NCBI RefSeq assembly: GCF_003990915.1 | Contig: NZ_BHXQ01000001.1 | Location: 613,402-677,401 of the forward strand | Source of the DNA: Chryseotalea sanaruensis | GTDB taxonomy: Bacteria > Bacteroidota > Bacteroidia > Cytophagales > Cyclobacteriaceae | Length of the DNA: 64,000 nt | Direction of reading: 5' to 3' | Part shown: positions 16,937 through 26,406 of the stretch, piece after piece | Numbering within the stretch: the stretch's first letter is position 1 | How the letters are laid out: every line of letters starts with the position of its first letter | Position numbers and translations under genes: made by a program | The notes under the pieces: generated by a model | What the model was told of the DNA's origin: nothing | What the model saw: the letters and a program-made list of their open reading frames with translations, nothing else | The model's database searches: none

Positions 16937-17857
16937 ATGATATTATACGAACCCAACAACAACTGGTTTAGAGATATTGGTAATCTAGCCAAAAGCTGGA
17001 CTATGCAAAAAATATTAAGAGGTGTATTGCTAATCGGTATTATAGCCAGTGCGGTAAGTTTTAGCATGTATTTTTTTCAAATTGAACCAAGGTTAAATTC
17101 GAGTATCTTTTCTTTACTTGGTATAGTACTCAGTATTTTGCTAGTCTTCCGTACCAATACTGCCTACGACCGGTGGTGGGAGGGCCGCAAGCAATGGGGG
17201 AGTTTGGTTAATAATACCCGAACTTTAGCCTCGCTCTTGCAGGCAAGCCTGCCAAACAACGACAAAGAAAGCCGTTTCTATTTCGCCAAGCATATTGCTA
17301 ATTTTTGCATAGCCTTAAAAGAGCACCTGCGCAAAGGAGTAAAAACAGAAGAACTGATTCACCTCGATTCAACTGAACTGAATGAGTTGAATGTCAAGCA
17401 GCATAAACCTGGTTACCTTGCAACCTTAATCTATGGTAAAATACATACGATCTATCGGGCTGGTGCCTTAACTGATGCTGACTTAATTAATGTGAAGCAA
17501 CACTATTTCGCTTTGATTGATGTAATGGGAGCTTGCGAACGCATTAAGAAAACACCTATTCCATTTAGTTATTCTGTGTATATCAAAATATTCGTTTCCG
17601 TATATGGTTTGATTTTGCCTTTTGGCTTGTTTAACGATTTTGGTTTTTATGCTATACCACTTACCATGTTTATCTTCTTTGCTATGTTAGGATTAGAGTT
17701 AATGGCAGAGGAGATAGAAGAACCATTCGGTCTTGATTGCAATGACTTGCCTACTGGTGATATTGCACTCACTATTAAAAAGAATGTATTTGAGATACTG
17801 GAACAAGAATCTATAAAGGAAACGAAACCTGCTGAATTATATACGAAGGTTTTTTAA
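16937..17857 (+). CDS. Bestrophin-family anion channel
   Basis: A 306-residue integral membrane protein of the bestrophin/YneE family. The diagnostic region is GIVLSILLVFRTNTAYDRWWEGRKQWGSLVN, given here only by its key parts FRTNTAYDRWWE and RKQWG. Hydrophobic segments lie around residues 28-50, 56-72, 208-230 and 232-250. The C-terminal region has EEPFGLDCNDLP. Bacterial members form pentameric ion channels. It stands alone and converges with the DUF3307 gene, 4 bp between stop codons. Confidence 0.92.
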   Translation: MILYEPNNNWFRDIGNLAKSWTMQKILRGVLLIGIIASAVSFSMYFFQIEPRLNSSIFSLLGIVLSILLVFRTNTAYDRWWEGRKQWGSLVNNTRTLASLLQASLPNNDKESRFYFAKHIANFCIALKEHLRKGVKTEELIHLDSTELNELNVKQHKPGYLATLIYGKIHTIYRAGALTDADLINVKQHYFALIDVMGACERIKKTPIPFSYSVYIKIFVSVYGLILPFGLFNDFGFYAIPLTMFIFFAMLGLELMAEEIEEPFGLDCNDLPTGDIALTIKKNVFEILEQESIKETKPAELYTKVF

Positions 17858-17861
17858 GCAG

Positions 17862-18569
17862 TTAGTAAGACTTATCCAGGAAATTGATAAGTAATCCGGT
17901 GCCAACCGCCAGACCAAAACTTAATAAAGTACCGATAAGCACATATTCAGTTAATTTCAATTCGCGTGAATCCTTTAAGTCACCGAAGCGGAAAACAGAT
18001 TTGGCTGCGATTAAAAACCCTACAGCCTCCCAATTGTCGGTAACTACGAATGTAAAAACCAATAATCTTTCCAAAACGCCAATATATTTTCCTGCGTGTT
18101 GTAGCGAAATATTTTTTGGTTTATTACTTACAGGACTCCATTGAGATATTAATGTTTTAATAATGATGGACGCAGGCGTTGTTATAAATATAACTGCTGT
18201 AATGTATAGTAGATTTATTTTACTAAGATCAAATACTATTACGGGACTTTCGACATGATACCATACAGTTACAATGATTGCCAAGTGAAATAATTGATCC
18301 AAAACAAACCAAATTCTTTCTGTTGATTTCTTTTGGTAATGAAGTTTTACAGCGTCAATAATGCCGTGACTAAGAGTAATGGATAGGGCAGGGACCATAA
18401 AAGTAATATCCCAAACCAATAACATAATTAAAATAAAGTGGATAAGCATATGTGCATACAACTGCCATGCTTTTAGTTTCTTTTTCTCTTTCGCTTTTAC
18501 CCAACTGGCTGGTTGTAAGATGAAATCACCAAGAAGATGTGTCAGCACTAATTTTATCAGCAATATCAT
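17862..18569 (-). CDS. DUF3307 multi-pass membrane protein
   Basis: A 235-residue membrane protein with about six hydrophobic segments. The N-terminal THLLGDFILQP and the LSHGIIDAVKLHY motif, with conserved-looking His and Asp residues inside membrane segments, fit DUF3307. A further block reads VTDNWEAVGFLIAAKSVFRFGDL. Its ATG overlaps the SatD stop by 4 bp (ATGA), so the two are translationally coupled and presumably work together. Function of the family is not established. Membrane output of a SatD-dependent signal is one possible reading. Confidence 0.88.
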   Translation of the reverse strand: MILLIKLVLTHLLGDFILQPASWVKAKEKKKLKAWQLYAHMLIHFILIMLLVWDITFMVPALSITLSHGIIDAVKLHYQKKSTERIWFVLDQLFHLAIIVTVWYHVESPVIVFDLSKINLLYITAVIFITTPASIIIKTLISQWSPVSNKPKNISLQHAGKYIGVLERLLVFTFVVTDNWEAVGFLIAAKSVFRFGDLKDSRELKLTEYVLIGTLLSFGLAVGTGLLINFLDKSY

Positions 18570-19204
18570 ACAGTGCGTATTAATTGTTCAACCTTTTCTC
18601 TGTACAGAATTTCAAGATCTTTTACTTCATTATAATACGCTCTCTTTTGCCTTCCACTCACTGCCGACTGTGTAATCTTTAGTTTAGTGGCCAGTTTGGT
18701 TTGTGTAATCTCCGGATTATCCAATAGCATTTTAATTAAGTCCGCAGCCCCCGTACTCCAATTATCCATGGCAATTAAAGCAAAACGAATATAGAGATTC
18801 ATCTCGCGGTCAAAATCAAGCCATCTGCTTTTTACAGCCATGTTTTGTTTCTCCTGTTTCAGGTTTTCAAATTTTTCACCTGAGTAAATAAAAGCCTCAC
18901 CGTTTGATTCTGTTATACTGGAAGCAGAAAAATCTTTTTCGCCTATGCCGATGGCTATTCTTACATCTGCGTTTTTAATTGTTTTTATATAAGCTTTGAT
19001 ACGAATCGCAGTCAATAATGTATCGGCCGGATTCTTTACCTCCAATTGAAAGCTATCCCCCCTGTATATTTCCCAGGCTTGAGGGCTTTTTCCCGTTAAT
19101 GCAAGGGCTTTTTTGAGCACAGGAAGCCACTGCCTGACCTTACCACCTCTTGAGTTAATGATGTCCCCTGTAATAATGCCGGTAATTACTTTTTTTCTGA
19201 CCAT
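18566..19204 (-). CDS. SatD-family protein: cyclase-like N-terminus plus helix-turn-helix
   Basis: A 212-residue protein of the SatD family (named after a streptococcal acid-tolerance locus). The N-terminal 120 residues read like a class III nucleotide-cyclase/GGDEF-type palm. They contain ITGDIINSR with Asp14, a hairpin YRGDSFQLEV with Asp50, an alanine/leucine helix, RIAIGIGE, and GEAFIYSGEKFENLK where cyclases have their G-x-x-V-N-x-A motif. Both positions corresponding to metal-binding aspartates are acidic. Residues 163-188 (ITQTKLATKLKITQSAVSGRQ) form a helix-turn-helix. The cyclase comparison is my inference; DNA binding is likely. A 28-bp repeat array lies 65 bp upstream. Confidence 0.87.
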   Translation of the reverse strand: MVRKKVITGIITGDIINSRGGKVRQWLPVLKKALALTGKSPQAWEIYRGDSFQLEVKNPADTLLTAIRIKAYIKTIKNADVRIAIGIGEKDFSASSITESNGEAFIYSGEKFENLKQEKQNMAVKSRWLDFDREMNLYIRFALIAMDNWSTGAADLIKMLLDNPEITQTKLATKLKITQSAVSGRQKRAYYNEVKDLEILYREKVEQLIRTV

Positions 19205-19269
19205 ACAATTTCAAATGACTCTGGCATGACGCGCTTGAATGAATACTTTACTACTAGTATTAAAGATAC

Positions 19270-19353
19270 AAATAAAATTATTATGTAAAAACCTAATATT
19301 TCAAATTATTACGCAATTACCTAATATTTTCAATTATTACATATAAACCTAAT
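19270..19353 (-). repeat. Three tandem 28-bp repeats upstream of satD (putative operator array)
   Basis: Read on the minus strand, three units start with ATTAGGT at exact 28-bp spacing (19353, 19325, 19297). Each continues with a TAATAATT block, preceded by a G, A or C-containing spacer. A degenerate fourth unit (CAGGTTTTTAC) lies just upstream. The units are too short and too AT-rich for CRISPR, and have no unique spacers. Location before a gene with a helix-turn-helix suggests autoregulation. Confidence 0.75.
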
Positions 19354-19644
19354 AATTATGATTGGAGGTAAAAACCTGGTGGCTTGCAGCGCAGCATAAT
19401 GCTGTTTCAAAATGGCCTGCCTCGTATTATTATATAAAAGCATAATAATTGCAATTATCGCACAAAAACCGAATATGCTGAATTTTGCCTGATGTCTCTT
19501 TATCATGCACCTATTCCTTTCAATCTGCCGTGTGCTTTCCCTGAACTCACCTTGCCAGTATAGTGTTTGCTTCGCAACGAACTCAGAAGAAAATTTAACC
19601 CTGAGCAGTTATTCGTTATATAGTTTCAGGACAGACGCCTATAC
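19354..19644. other. Intergenic stretch between satD and the GH29 gene
   Basis: With 19205-19353 this makes a 440-bp divergent intergenic region. Apart from the 28-bp array I see only AT-rich sequence, with one further partial echo of the array motif near 19430-19480. There is no open reading frame with coding character, RNA gene or clear promoter. It should carry promoters for both satD and the GH29 gene. Confidence 0.5.
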
Positions 19645-19650
19645 TTGTAT

Positions 19651-21081
19651 ATGAAATCCACAATCTTGCTCTTTCTATTTATAGCATGTTCTTGTTTGTC
19701 GTTGCTAGGTCAGGGTAATGTACATACGCAATCAAGTCAGTATCAGTGGCCGGAAGATTCTCTTGTGAAAATAAAACTGGAGAAATGGCGCGATCAGAAG
19801 TTCGGCATTATTATCCATTGGGGGCTTTATGCTGTACCCGGCATTGTGGAATCATGGACTTTATGCTCGGAAGATGTAGACTGGATAGGTCGTGACAGTT
19901 CAATAGCATATGATGATTATAAAAAATGGTATTGGGGATTGAAAGAATCCTTTAACCCCCGGCAATTTGATCCAACGCAATGGGCCAAAGCAGCCAGGGA
20001 TGCCGGTATGCGTTACGTTGTATTTACGACCAAGCATCACGATGGTTTTGCCATGTTTGATACCAAACAATCTGATTTCTCTGTTGCTAACGGACCTTTT
20101 GCTGATCATCCTAAGACAGATGTGGCCAAGCATGTATTCGAAGCTTTTCGTCAGCAGGATTTTATGATTGGAGCTTATTTTTCTAAACCGGATTGGCATT
20201 CTGAATTTTACTGGTGGCCCAGATACGCTACCGCAGATCGCAATGTAAACTACGACATCAAGCAACATCCCTGGCGATGGAATCAATTTAAAACATTTAC
20301 GTTTAATCAGCTCAGTGAATTGATGCACAACTATGGTGTTATTGATATTCTCTGGTTAGATGGTGGCTGGGTACGTCCGCTTGAAACGGTGAATGATGAA
20401 GTCCGCGCCTGGGGAGCCAGGATACCACCCTTCAGTCAGCACATAGATATGCCGCGCATTGCACAAATGGCGCGTAAGGCACAACCTGGTATTTTAATGG
20501 TAGACAGAACGGTGCATGGTGCTTACGAAAATTATCGGACGCCTGAGCAAAGTATACCCAAGGTAAAGTCAGATTATCCCTGGGAAAGTTGTATTACCTT
20601 AGGCAATGCCTGGGGCTATGTACCTAATGATCAATTTAAAAGCAGTACAAAAATCATTCATATATTAATTGAAGTTGTGGCGAAAGGTGGAAGTTTGTTA
20701 CTGGGTGTCGGACCAGATGCACAGGGCTTATTGCAAGATGTACAAGTAAAGCGTCTGCAGGAAATAGGTAGCTGGCTTAAAAGTAATGGTGAGGCCATCT
20801 ACAATACACGTACGGTCGATCAGGTGCAGGATGGAGAAACTTTTTTTACCAGGGCTAAAGACGGAACACGCTATGCCATGGTACGCTTGCAGGAAGGCAC
20901 TGCGCTGCCAACTAAAATAAGCTGGTATGGAAACGCTCCTGAAAAAAATGCAAAACTCACAATGCTGAGTGAGGGCATAGCGCTTAAATGGAAACAATCA
21001 GGAGAACTTACAACTGTTGAAATACCTCCTTCACTGATTAAAAAATACAAAACTTATCCAGCCTTGGTATTTAAATACTAA
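19651..21081 (+). CDS. GH29 alpha-L-fucosidase-type glycoside hydrolase
   Basis: A 476-residue secreted enzyme. The ATG at 19651 is preferred over a TTG two codons earlier and starts a signal peptide ending near LLGQG. GH29 landmarks are WRDQKFGIIIHWGLYAVPG, the KHHDGFAMFDT motif and the nucleophile region DILWLDGGW with Asp237. Family members release alpha-L-fucose; a few act on related sugars such as alpha-L-galactose. It is followed 16 bp later by a GH3 gene with a PA14 domain and lies at the edge of a xylan locus, so the natural substrate may be a fucosylated or galactosylated hemicellulose side chain (inference). Confidence 0.92.
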   Translation: MKSTILLFLFIACSCLSLLGQGNVHTQSSQYQWPEDSLVKIKLEKWRDQKFGIIIHWGLYAVPGIVESWTLCSEDVDWIGRDSSIAYDDYKKWYWGLKESFNPRQFDPTQWAKAARDAGMRYVVFTTKHHDGFAMFDTKQSDFSVANGPFADHPKTDVAKHVFEAFRQQDFMIGAYFSKPDWHSEFYWWPRYATADRNVNYDIKQHPWRWNQFKTFTFNQLSELMHNYGVIDILWLDGGWVRPLETVNDEVRAWGARIPPFSQHIDMPRIAQMARKAQPGILMVDRTVHGAYENYRTPEQSIPKVKSDYPWESCITLGNAWGYVPNDQFKSSTKIIHILIEVVAKGGSLLLGVGPDAQGLLQDVQVKRLQEIGSWLKSNGEAIYNTRTVDQVQDGETFFTRAKDGTRYAMVRLQEGTALPTKISWYGNAPEKNAKLTMLSEGIALKWKQSGELTTVEIPPSLIKKYKTYPALVFKY

Positions 21082-21097
21082 GGCAAACACTATTGGT

Positions 21098-23767
21098 ATG
21101 AAGTATACAGTACCTGTTCTTTACCTCACCCTTGCTATATCGTTATTGTTCAATACCGATTCATCAGCACAGCAATTTCCTTATAAGAATGCCACACTTC
21201 CTGTGGAAGTTCGGGTAAAAGATTTATTGAACCGGATGACAGCCGAGGAAAAGGCCTGGCAGCTTTTTATGATACCCGGTGACTTAGATCACCGTGAACC
21301 AGAACAGTACAAGCATGGTATATTCGGATTACAGGTAAGCGCAGCCGCACAGGGTACTGAAAACACACAACAGCTCCTGCGGTATAATACTACCGAAAAT
21401 GCCTTGGCTTTGGTGCGTAAAATCAACAGCATTCAAAAATTCTTTGTTGAAAAAACAAGGTTGGGTATTCCTATCATCGCATTTGATGAAGCCCTGCATG
21501 GATTGGTGCGCGAAGGTGCTACCAGTTTTCCGCAGGCCATTGCTCTTGCTGCTACTTTTGATACGACATTAATGAAACAAGTTGCTCATGTAATCGCCAT
21601 GGAGGCAAAAGTGCGTGGGATACGCCAGGTATTATCACCAGTGGTAAATATTGCCAGCGATGTGCGTTGGGGCCGTGTAGAAGAAACCTATGGCGAAGAT
21701 CCATTCCTCACTACCGAAATGGGTGTTGCTTTTGTAAAGGCTTTTGAGCAGATGAACATTATCACCACCCCAAAACACTTTATTGCCAACGTAGGAGAGG
21801 GCGGTCGCGACAGTTATCCGATTCATCACAACGAACGTCTATTGGAAGAAATACATTTCCCGCCTTTCATCGCCTGTATTGATAGAGGTGGTGCGCGTTC
21901 TTTAATGACGAGCTACAATTCTATTGATGGCACAGCAGCCAGCATGAATGAATGGTTGTTGAGAAAAAAATTAAAAGAGGCATGGGGATTTTCCGGTTTT
22001 GTAATTTCAGATGCCAGTGCCGTTGGAGGTACCACTGTGTTGCATAATACAGCCCAGGATTATCCGACCTCAGGCGAGCAAGCGCTTAATGCCGGTTTGG
22101 ATGTTATTTTCCAAACACAGTATAAACATTTTGATCTGTTTAGTCCTGCATTACTGGGTACTACTGTTGATCATGCAAAAATTGATGAAGCAGTAGGTCG
22201 TGTTTTAAAAGCAAAGTTCGAATTAGGTTTGTTTGAAACTCCTTATTTATCGGAGAAAGAAGTTGAAAAATTAATTGATCAAAAGCTTCATAAGAAAGTG
22301 GCGAGAGAAGCAGCATTGAAATCTATTGTATTACTGAAGAATGATAATGTAATTTTACCACTCAAGGCAAATATCTCAACCATAGCTGTAATTGGTGAAG
22401 AGGCTAAGGAAGGAAGATTAGGTGGCTATAGTGGTAAAGGAAATGGTGTAGTGAACATACTTGAGGGTATTAAGCAACGTGCAACAAAACAGACTGTAGT
22501 TTATGCTGCAGGATGTGGAAGAACCAGTGAGACCTTCACAGTCGTTTCTGGTCAATACCTCACGAGTAATAATAGTGCAGGATTGGCCGGTGAGTATTTT
22601 AATAACCTCGACTTCTCAGGAAATCCGGCATTGAAAAGAAATGATGAACGCATTGATTTTCATTGGACACTTTACTCACCGGATAAAGTAATCAATAATG
22701 GCTATTATTCAGTGCGTTGGTCAGGTCAAATTCAGGCACCTGAAACTGGTTCTTTTAAAATTGGCTTGGAAGGTAATGATGGATTTCGTTTATACCTGGA
22801 TGACAAACTGATTATTGACCGATGGGGAAAACAAAGCTACAGTACGAGCTTAGTGGATTATGCATTTGAAAAGAATAAAAAATACAACATTCGAATTGAG
22901 TTTTATGAACCTGTCGGCAATGCCCACATCAAATTGGTTTGGGATGTTGGTGTGCCAAATGACTGGCAAGCTAAAATTGATGAAGCTGTAAATGTTGCAA
23001 AAAAAGCAGATGTTGTTATCATAACCGCAGGCATAGATGAAGGCGAGTTTCAGGACAGAGCCATGCTTCAGTTGCCGGGACATCAAGAAGAATTAATTAA
23101 ACAAGTGACTGCCACTGGCAAACCCGTTGTAGTGGTCTTGGTTGGCGGCAGTGCCATAACCATGAATAACTGGATAGAAGAAGTGGAAGGTATTGTTGAT
23201 GTCTGGTATCCGGGTGAAGAGGGCGGCCATGCACTGGCTCAGGTTTTGTTTGGAGATTACAATCCTGCAGGAAGGTTACCCATCACTTTTCCCTTACACG
23301 AAGCGCAACTACCACTGATTTACAATCATAAGCCTACTGGCAGGGGAGATGATTATAACAATTTGAGTGGCTTACCATTATTCCCTTTTGGATTTGGTTT
23401 AAGCTACACAACTTTTGCCTACCGGAATTTGAAACTTGAAAAAAGTGAAATAGCATCAGGTCAGCCTACTACACTTTCATTTAGCATTACCAATACAGGC
23501 ACTCGCGATGGAGATGAGGTAGTGCAGCTGTATCTAAAAGATGTATTGGCTTCAGTGGCGCGACCTGTTTTAGAACTCAAAGGATTTCAGCGGATTACGC
23601 TAAAAGCAGGTGAAACGAAGAATCTAACATTTACCATAACACCTGAGATATTAAAGATGCTGAACGCCAACATGGAATGGGTTATAGAACCCGGTAATTT
23701 CGAGTTATTGATTGGCGCTTCGAGCAGAGATATAAGATTGAAAGCTGTACTGACTGTAAAACCCTAA
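21098..23767 (+). CDS. GH3 glycosidase with inserted PA14 domain
   Basis: An 889-residue secreted enzyme with a signal peptide (ends DSSAQ). The GH3 N-terminal barrel contains KHFIAN and the nucleophile motif VISDASAV with Asp305. The second GH3 domain is interrupted at about residues 493-640 by a PA14 domain (AGEYFNNLDFSGNP to IKLVWDVGVP), a fold that often shapes substrate binding in beta-glucosidases. A fibronectin-III-like C-terminal domain follows (GDEVVQLYLKD). The specificity is probably beta-glucoside or beta-xyloside. It forms a two-gene unit with the GH29 gene and converges with uxaC. Confidence 0.93.
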   Translation: MKYTVPVLYLTLAISLLFNTDSSAQQFPYKNATLPVEVRVKDLLNRMTAEEKAWQLFMIPGDLDHREPEQYKHGIFGLQVSAAAQGTENTQQLLRYNTTENALALVRKINSIQKFFVEKTRLGIPIIAFDEALHGLVREGATSFPQAIALAATFDTTLMKQVAHVIAMEAKVRGIRQVLSPVVNIASDVRWGRVEETYGEDPFLTTEMGVAFVKAFEQMNIITTPKHFIANVGEGGRDSYPIHHNERLLEEIHFPPFIACIDRGGARSLMTSYNSIDGTAASMNEWLLRKKLKEAWGFSGFVISDASAVGGTTVLHNTAQDYPTSGEQALNAGLDVIFQTQYKHFDLFSPALLGTTVDHAKIDEAVGRVLKAKFELGLFETPYLSEKEVEKLIDQKLHKKVAREAALKSIVLLKNDNVILPLKANISTIAVIGEEAKEGRLGGYSGKGNGVVNILEGIKQRATKQTVVYAAGCGRTSETFTVVSGQYLTSNNSAGLAGEYFNNLDFSGNPALKRNDERIDFHWTLYSPDKVINNGYYSVRWSGQIQAPETGSFKIGLEGNDGFRLYLDDKLIIDRWGKQSYSTSLVDYAFEKNKKYNIRIEFYEPVGNAHIKLVWDVGVPNDWQAKIDEAVNVAKKADVVIITAGIDEGEFQDRAMLQLPGHQEELIKQVTATGKPVVVVLVGGSAITMNNWIEEVEGIVDVWYPGEEGGHALAQVLFGDYNPAGRLPITFPLHEAQLPLIYNHKPTGRGDDYNNLSGLPLFPFGFGLSYTTFAYRNLKLEKSEIASGQPTTLSFSITNTGTRDGDEVVQLYLKDVLASVARPVLELKGFQRITLKAGETKNLTFTITPEILKMLNANMEWVIEPGNFELLIGASSRDIRLKAVLTVKP

Positions 23768-23776
23768 GCATATTCT

Positions 23777-25198
23777 TTAAAACTTCAGGTATTCTTTAGC
23801 GTTATAATAGCAAACGTCACCTACAATTTTACCCAGCCATTTTTCATCATGTGGTAGCTCACCACGCACTACATCATCACCCAGCATATTGCACAGTATC
23901 CTTCGGAAATATTCGTGGCGGGGGAAAGACAAGAAGCTTCTTGAATCGGTGAGCATGCCTATGAAGCAACTGAGTAAACTCATATTCGAAAGTGCATTCA
24001 GTTGTTTAGTGATACCATCTTTTTGATCTAAAAACCACCAACCTGATCCGTATTGTATTTTTCCTTTTATGCTACCATCATTGAAATTACCAATCATGGT
24101 TGCCATTACTTCATTGTCTGCAGGATTGAGATTATACAGTATGGTTTTTGTTAGCTGATTTGTCTTATCCAATTCATTCAGAAATAAACTCAGGTTTTCA
24201 GCCTGACTATAATCTCCGATAGAGTCAAAACCTGTGTTGGGGCCAAGGGTGCTCAACAAGCGGCTATTGGCATTGCGTAAAGCACCAAGGTGAAATTGTT
24301 GCGTCCAGCCTTTGGCATGGTAAAGTTTCCCTAGTTGCAGGAGTATGTCTGCTTTAAAGCTTTCAATCTCCTTCGCCTCAAGCGAAGCACCAGACAATAC
24401 CTTTGAAAAGACATGCGCAGCATTAACAGTTCCACTTTTAACGAAATAGATTTTCTCAAGTCCATGATCGGATAGTCTGCATCCGGCTGCTTGGAAATAG
24501 TCAATACGTTTGCTCAACGCCAGCAACAGCTGTTCATAGTTGTTAATACTGATGCCTGATACTTCGCTGAGTTTTTGTAAATAGCTTTTGTAAGCTACAG
24601 GATTTTCAATAGCATAAGCAGCATCTGGCCTGAAAGCCGGAAGGATTTTGCATGCGAAGCCTTCGCGCTTTATAGTTGCATGCTGCTCTAATGAATCAAT
24701 AGGATCGTCTGTTGTGCAGATTAACTCAACATTCATTTTTGAGATTAATCCCCGGGTGCTGTAATTCGACTGGTTCAGTTTATTGGAGACCTCATCATAA
24801 ATAGCACGTGCTGTAGCGGGTGACAACAATTGATCAACATCAAAATATCTTTTCAATTCCAGGTGCGACCAGTGGTATAAAGGATTACGCAAGGTGTAAG
24901 GCAGCGTGTGTGCCCACTTTTCAAATTTTTCGTAGTCGCTGGCTTTCCCTGTTATATAATGTTCATCAATACCAAGTGTCCGCATGGCTCTCCACTTGTA
25001 GTGGTCACCTTCAAGCCAGATACTTGTCAGATTTTTAAATATTCTGTCCGTTGCTATATCATCGGGTGGCAAATGACAATGGTAATCAAGTATAGGTAAA
25101 TCTTTTGCATAGGTGTGATACAAAACTTTGGCTACAGGTGACTGCAGCAAAAAATCATCGTGTATAAATGATGCCGTGTTTGTGCCTGACTTACTCAT
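23777..25198 (-). CDS. uxaC: Glucuronate isomerase UxaC
   Basis: A 473-residue amidohydrolase-superfamily isomerase converting D-glucuronate to D-fructuronate. Landmarks are the metal-binding ILDYHCHLPPDDIATD near the N-terminus, WRAMRTLGI, DDPIDSL, FHLGALRNAN and the C-terminal LTDSRSFLSFPRHEYFRRILCN. It is the last gene of the glucuronate unit, 10 bp after uxuA. In this locus it would handle glucuronic acid released by the GH67 and GH115 enzymes. Confidence 0.96.
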   Translation of the reverse strand: MSKSGTNTASFIHDDFLLQSPVAKVLYHTYAKDLPILDYHCHLPPDDIATDRIFKNLTSIWLEGDHYKWRAMRTLGIDEHYITGKASDYEKFEKWAHTLPYTLRNPLYHWSHLELKRYFDVDQLLSPATARAIYDEVSNKLNQSNYSTRGLISKMNVELICTTDDPIDSLEQHATIKREGFACKILPAFRPDAAYAIENPVAYKSYLQKLSEVSGISINNYEQLLLALSKRIDYFQAAGCRLSDHGLEKIYFVKSGTVNAAHVFSKVLSGASLEAKEIESFKADILLQLGKLYHAKGWTQQFHLGALRNANSRLLSTLGPNTGFDSIGDYSQAENLSLFLNELDKTNQLTKTILYNLNPADNEVMATMIGNFNDGSIKGKIQYGSGWWFLDQKDGITKQLNALSNMSLLSCFIGMLTDSRSFLSFPRHEYFRRILCNMLGDDVVRGELPHDEKWLGKIVGDVCYYNAKEYLKF

Positions 25199-25208
25199 TT
25201 GTGTTATA

Positions 25209-26381
25209 TTATCTGTCTTGCTTGTATTGTAAACTTGCCAAACCTCTTTCCAGGCCTCGTAATTCTGCCAGCCCTTTCAGTCGGCCAATGGCAGAGTAAC
25301 CAGGGTAGGTTTTCTTTTGTAAATCATCTAACATCTGATGACCGTGGTCAGGGCGCATGGGAATGGACTGCTTCGTCTTATTCATCAAGGCCAATACTTC
25401 ATTGACAACGGCCGGCATATCGGCATCACCCTCCAGGTGATTGGCTTCATAAAAATTACCATACTCGTCACGTTTAGTGTTGCGCAAATGAAGGAAATGA
25501 ATGTGTGCTCCCAGTCGCTTTATCATGCCGACTAAATCATTGTCGGCTCTGGCACCAAAAGAGCCTGTGCAAAAACAAAGGCCATTGGCAGGAGAGGGGG
25601 CAGCTTCAATTAGTGCCTTTGCATCTTTTTCATTACAAACCACGCGGGGTAGTCCTAAAACTGAAAAGGGTGGATCGTCAGGATGTATGGCAAGCTTCAG
25701 GTGAAGTGCTTCTGCAACGGGTACCACCTGTTGTAAGAAATAAAAAAGATGCTGTTGCAATTTGACCGCATCAATATGTTTGTATTCCTCTAAGGCTGCA
25801 AGAATTTGTGCAGGTGTAAAACTTTCATCACTGCCTGGTAAGCCCAGCAATGCATTTTTAAACAGTGATTGTTTTTCTTCCTCGCTGGCGCTTGCAAAAA
25901 AATCTTCTGCCTCCTTAATTTCTTGTGCAGAATAGTCTTGTTGTGCTCCGGGTCTTTTTAATAAGAATAAATCGAATGCTACAAAAGCAGCTTTTTTAAA
26001 ATACAAGGCTTTGCTTCCGTTTGGTAGAGTATAGGATACGTTGGTGCGCAACCAGTCGAGGATGGGCATAAAGTTGTAGGTAACAACTTTTAGGCCACAG
26101 GCAGCAACATTGTGTAAACTCTGCTTGTAGTGCTCAATGTATTGCTTGTAGTTGCCGCTTTGCTTTTTAATGTCCTCGTGTACGGGCAAACTTTCAATGA
26201 CAGTCCAGGTTAGTCCTGCAGCCTCAATTATTTTTTTTCGTTTTTCAATTTCTTCAATACTCCAGACTTCACCTACAGGTATGTGGTGCAATGCCGTTAC
26301 CACGCCTGCGCAACCGGCTTGTCTGATATCGCTTAAGCTTACCGGATCAGCAGGGCCGAACCAACGCATGGTTTGTTCCAT
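25209..26381 (-). CDS. uxuA: Mannonate dehydratase UxuA
   Basis: A 390-residue protein matching UxuA end to end: [16 protein letters not shown] at the start, [33 protein letters not shown], and [15 protein letters not shown] near the end. It dehydrates D-mannonate to 2-keto-3-deoxygluconate. I chose the start at 26381 because it aligns with the E. coli protein; an ATG three codons upstream (26390) is also possible. It lies 16 to 25 bp after the short-chain dehydrogenase gene, depending on the start. Confidence 0.96.
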   Translation of the reverse strand: MEQTMRWFGPADPVSLSDIRQAGCAGVVTALHHIPVGEVWSIEEIEKRKKIIEAAGLTWTVIESLPVHEDIKKQSGNYKQYIEHYKQSLHNVAACGLKVVTYNFMPILDWLRTNVSYTLPNGSKALYFKKAAFVAFDLFLLKRPGAQQDYSAQEIKEAEDFFASASEEEKQSLFKNALLGLPGSDESFTPAQILAALEEYKHIDAVKLQQHLFYFLQQVVPVAEALHLKLAIHPDDPPFSVLGLPRVVCNEKDAKALIEAAPSPANGLCFCTGSFGARADNDLVGMIKRLGAHIHFLHLRNTKRDEYGNFYEANHLEGDADMPAVVNEVLALMNKTKQSIPMRPDHGHQMLDDLQKKTYPGYSAIGRLKGLAELRGLERGLASLQYKQDR

Positions 26382-26406
26382 CAAAATCATAGACGATGCT
26401 GTTATG

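Noticed and set aside
17862..19204. Labelling the SatD-DUF3307 pair a confirmed defence system
   Set aside because: The cyclase likeness is read by eye and no other defence genes flank the pair; it stays a hypothesis.
19270..19380. Possible CRISPR array from 28-bp periodic repeats
   Set aside because: The 28-bp period is the whole unit: there are no unique spacers between repeats, only three to four degenerate AT-rich units, and no cas genes nearby.
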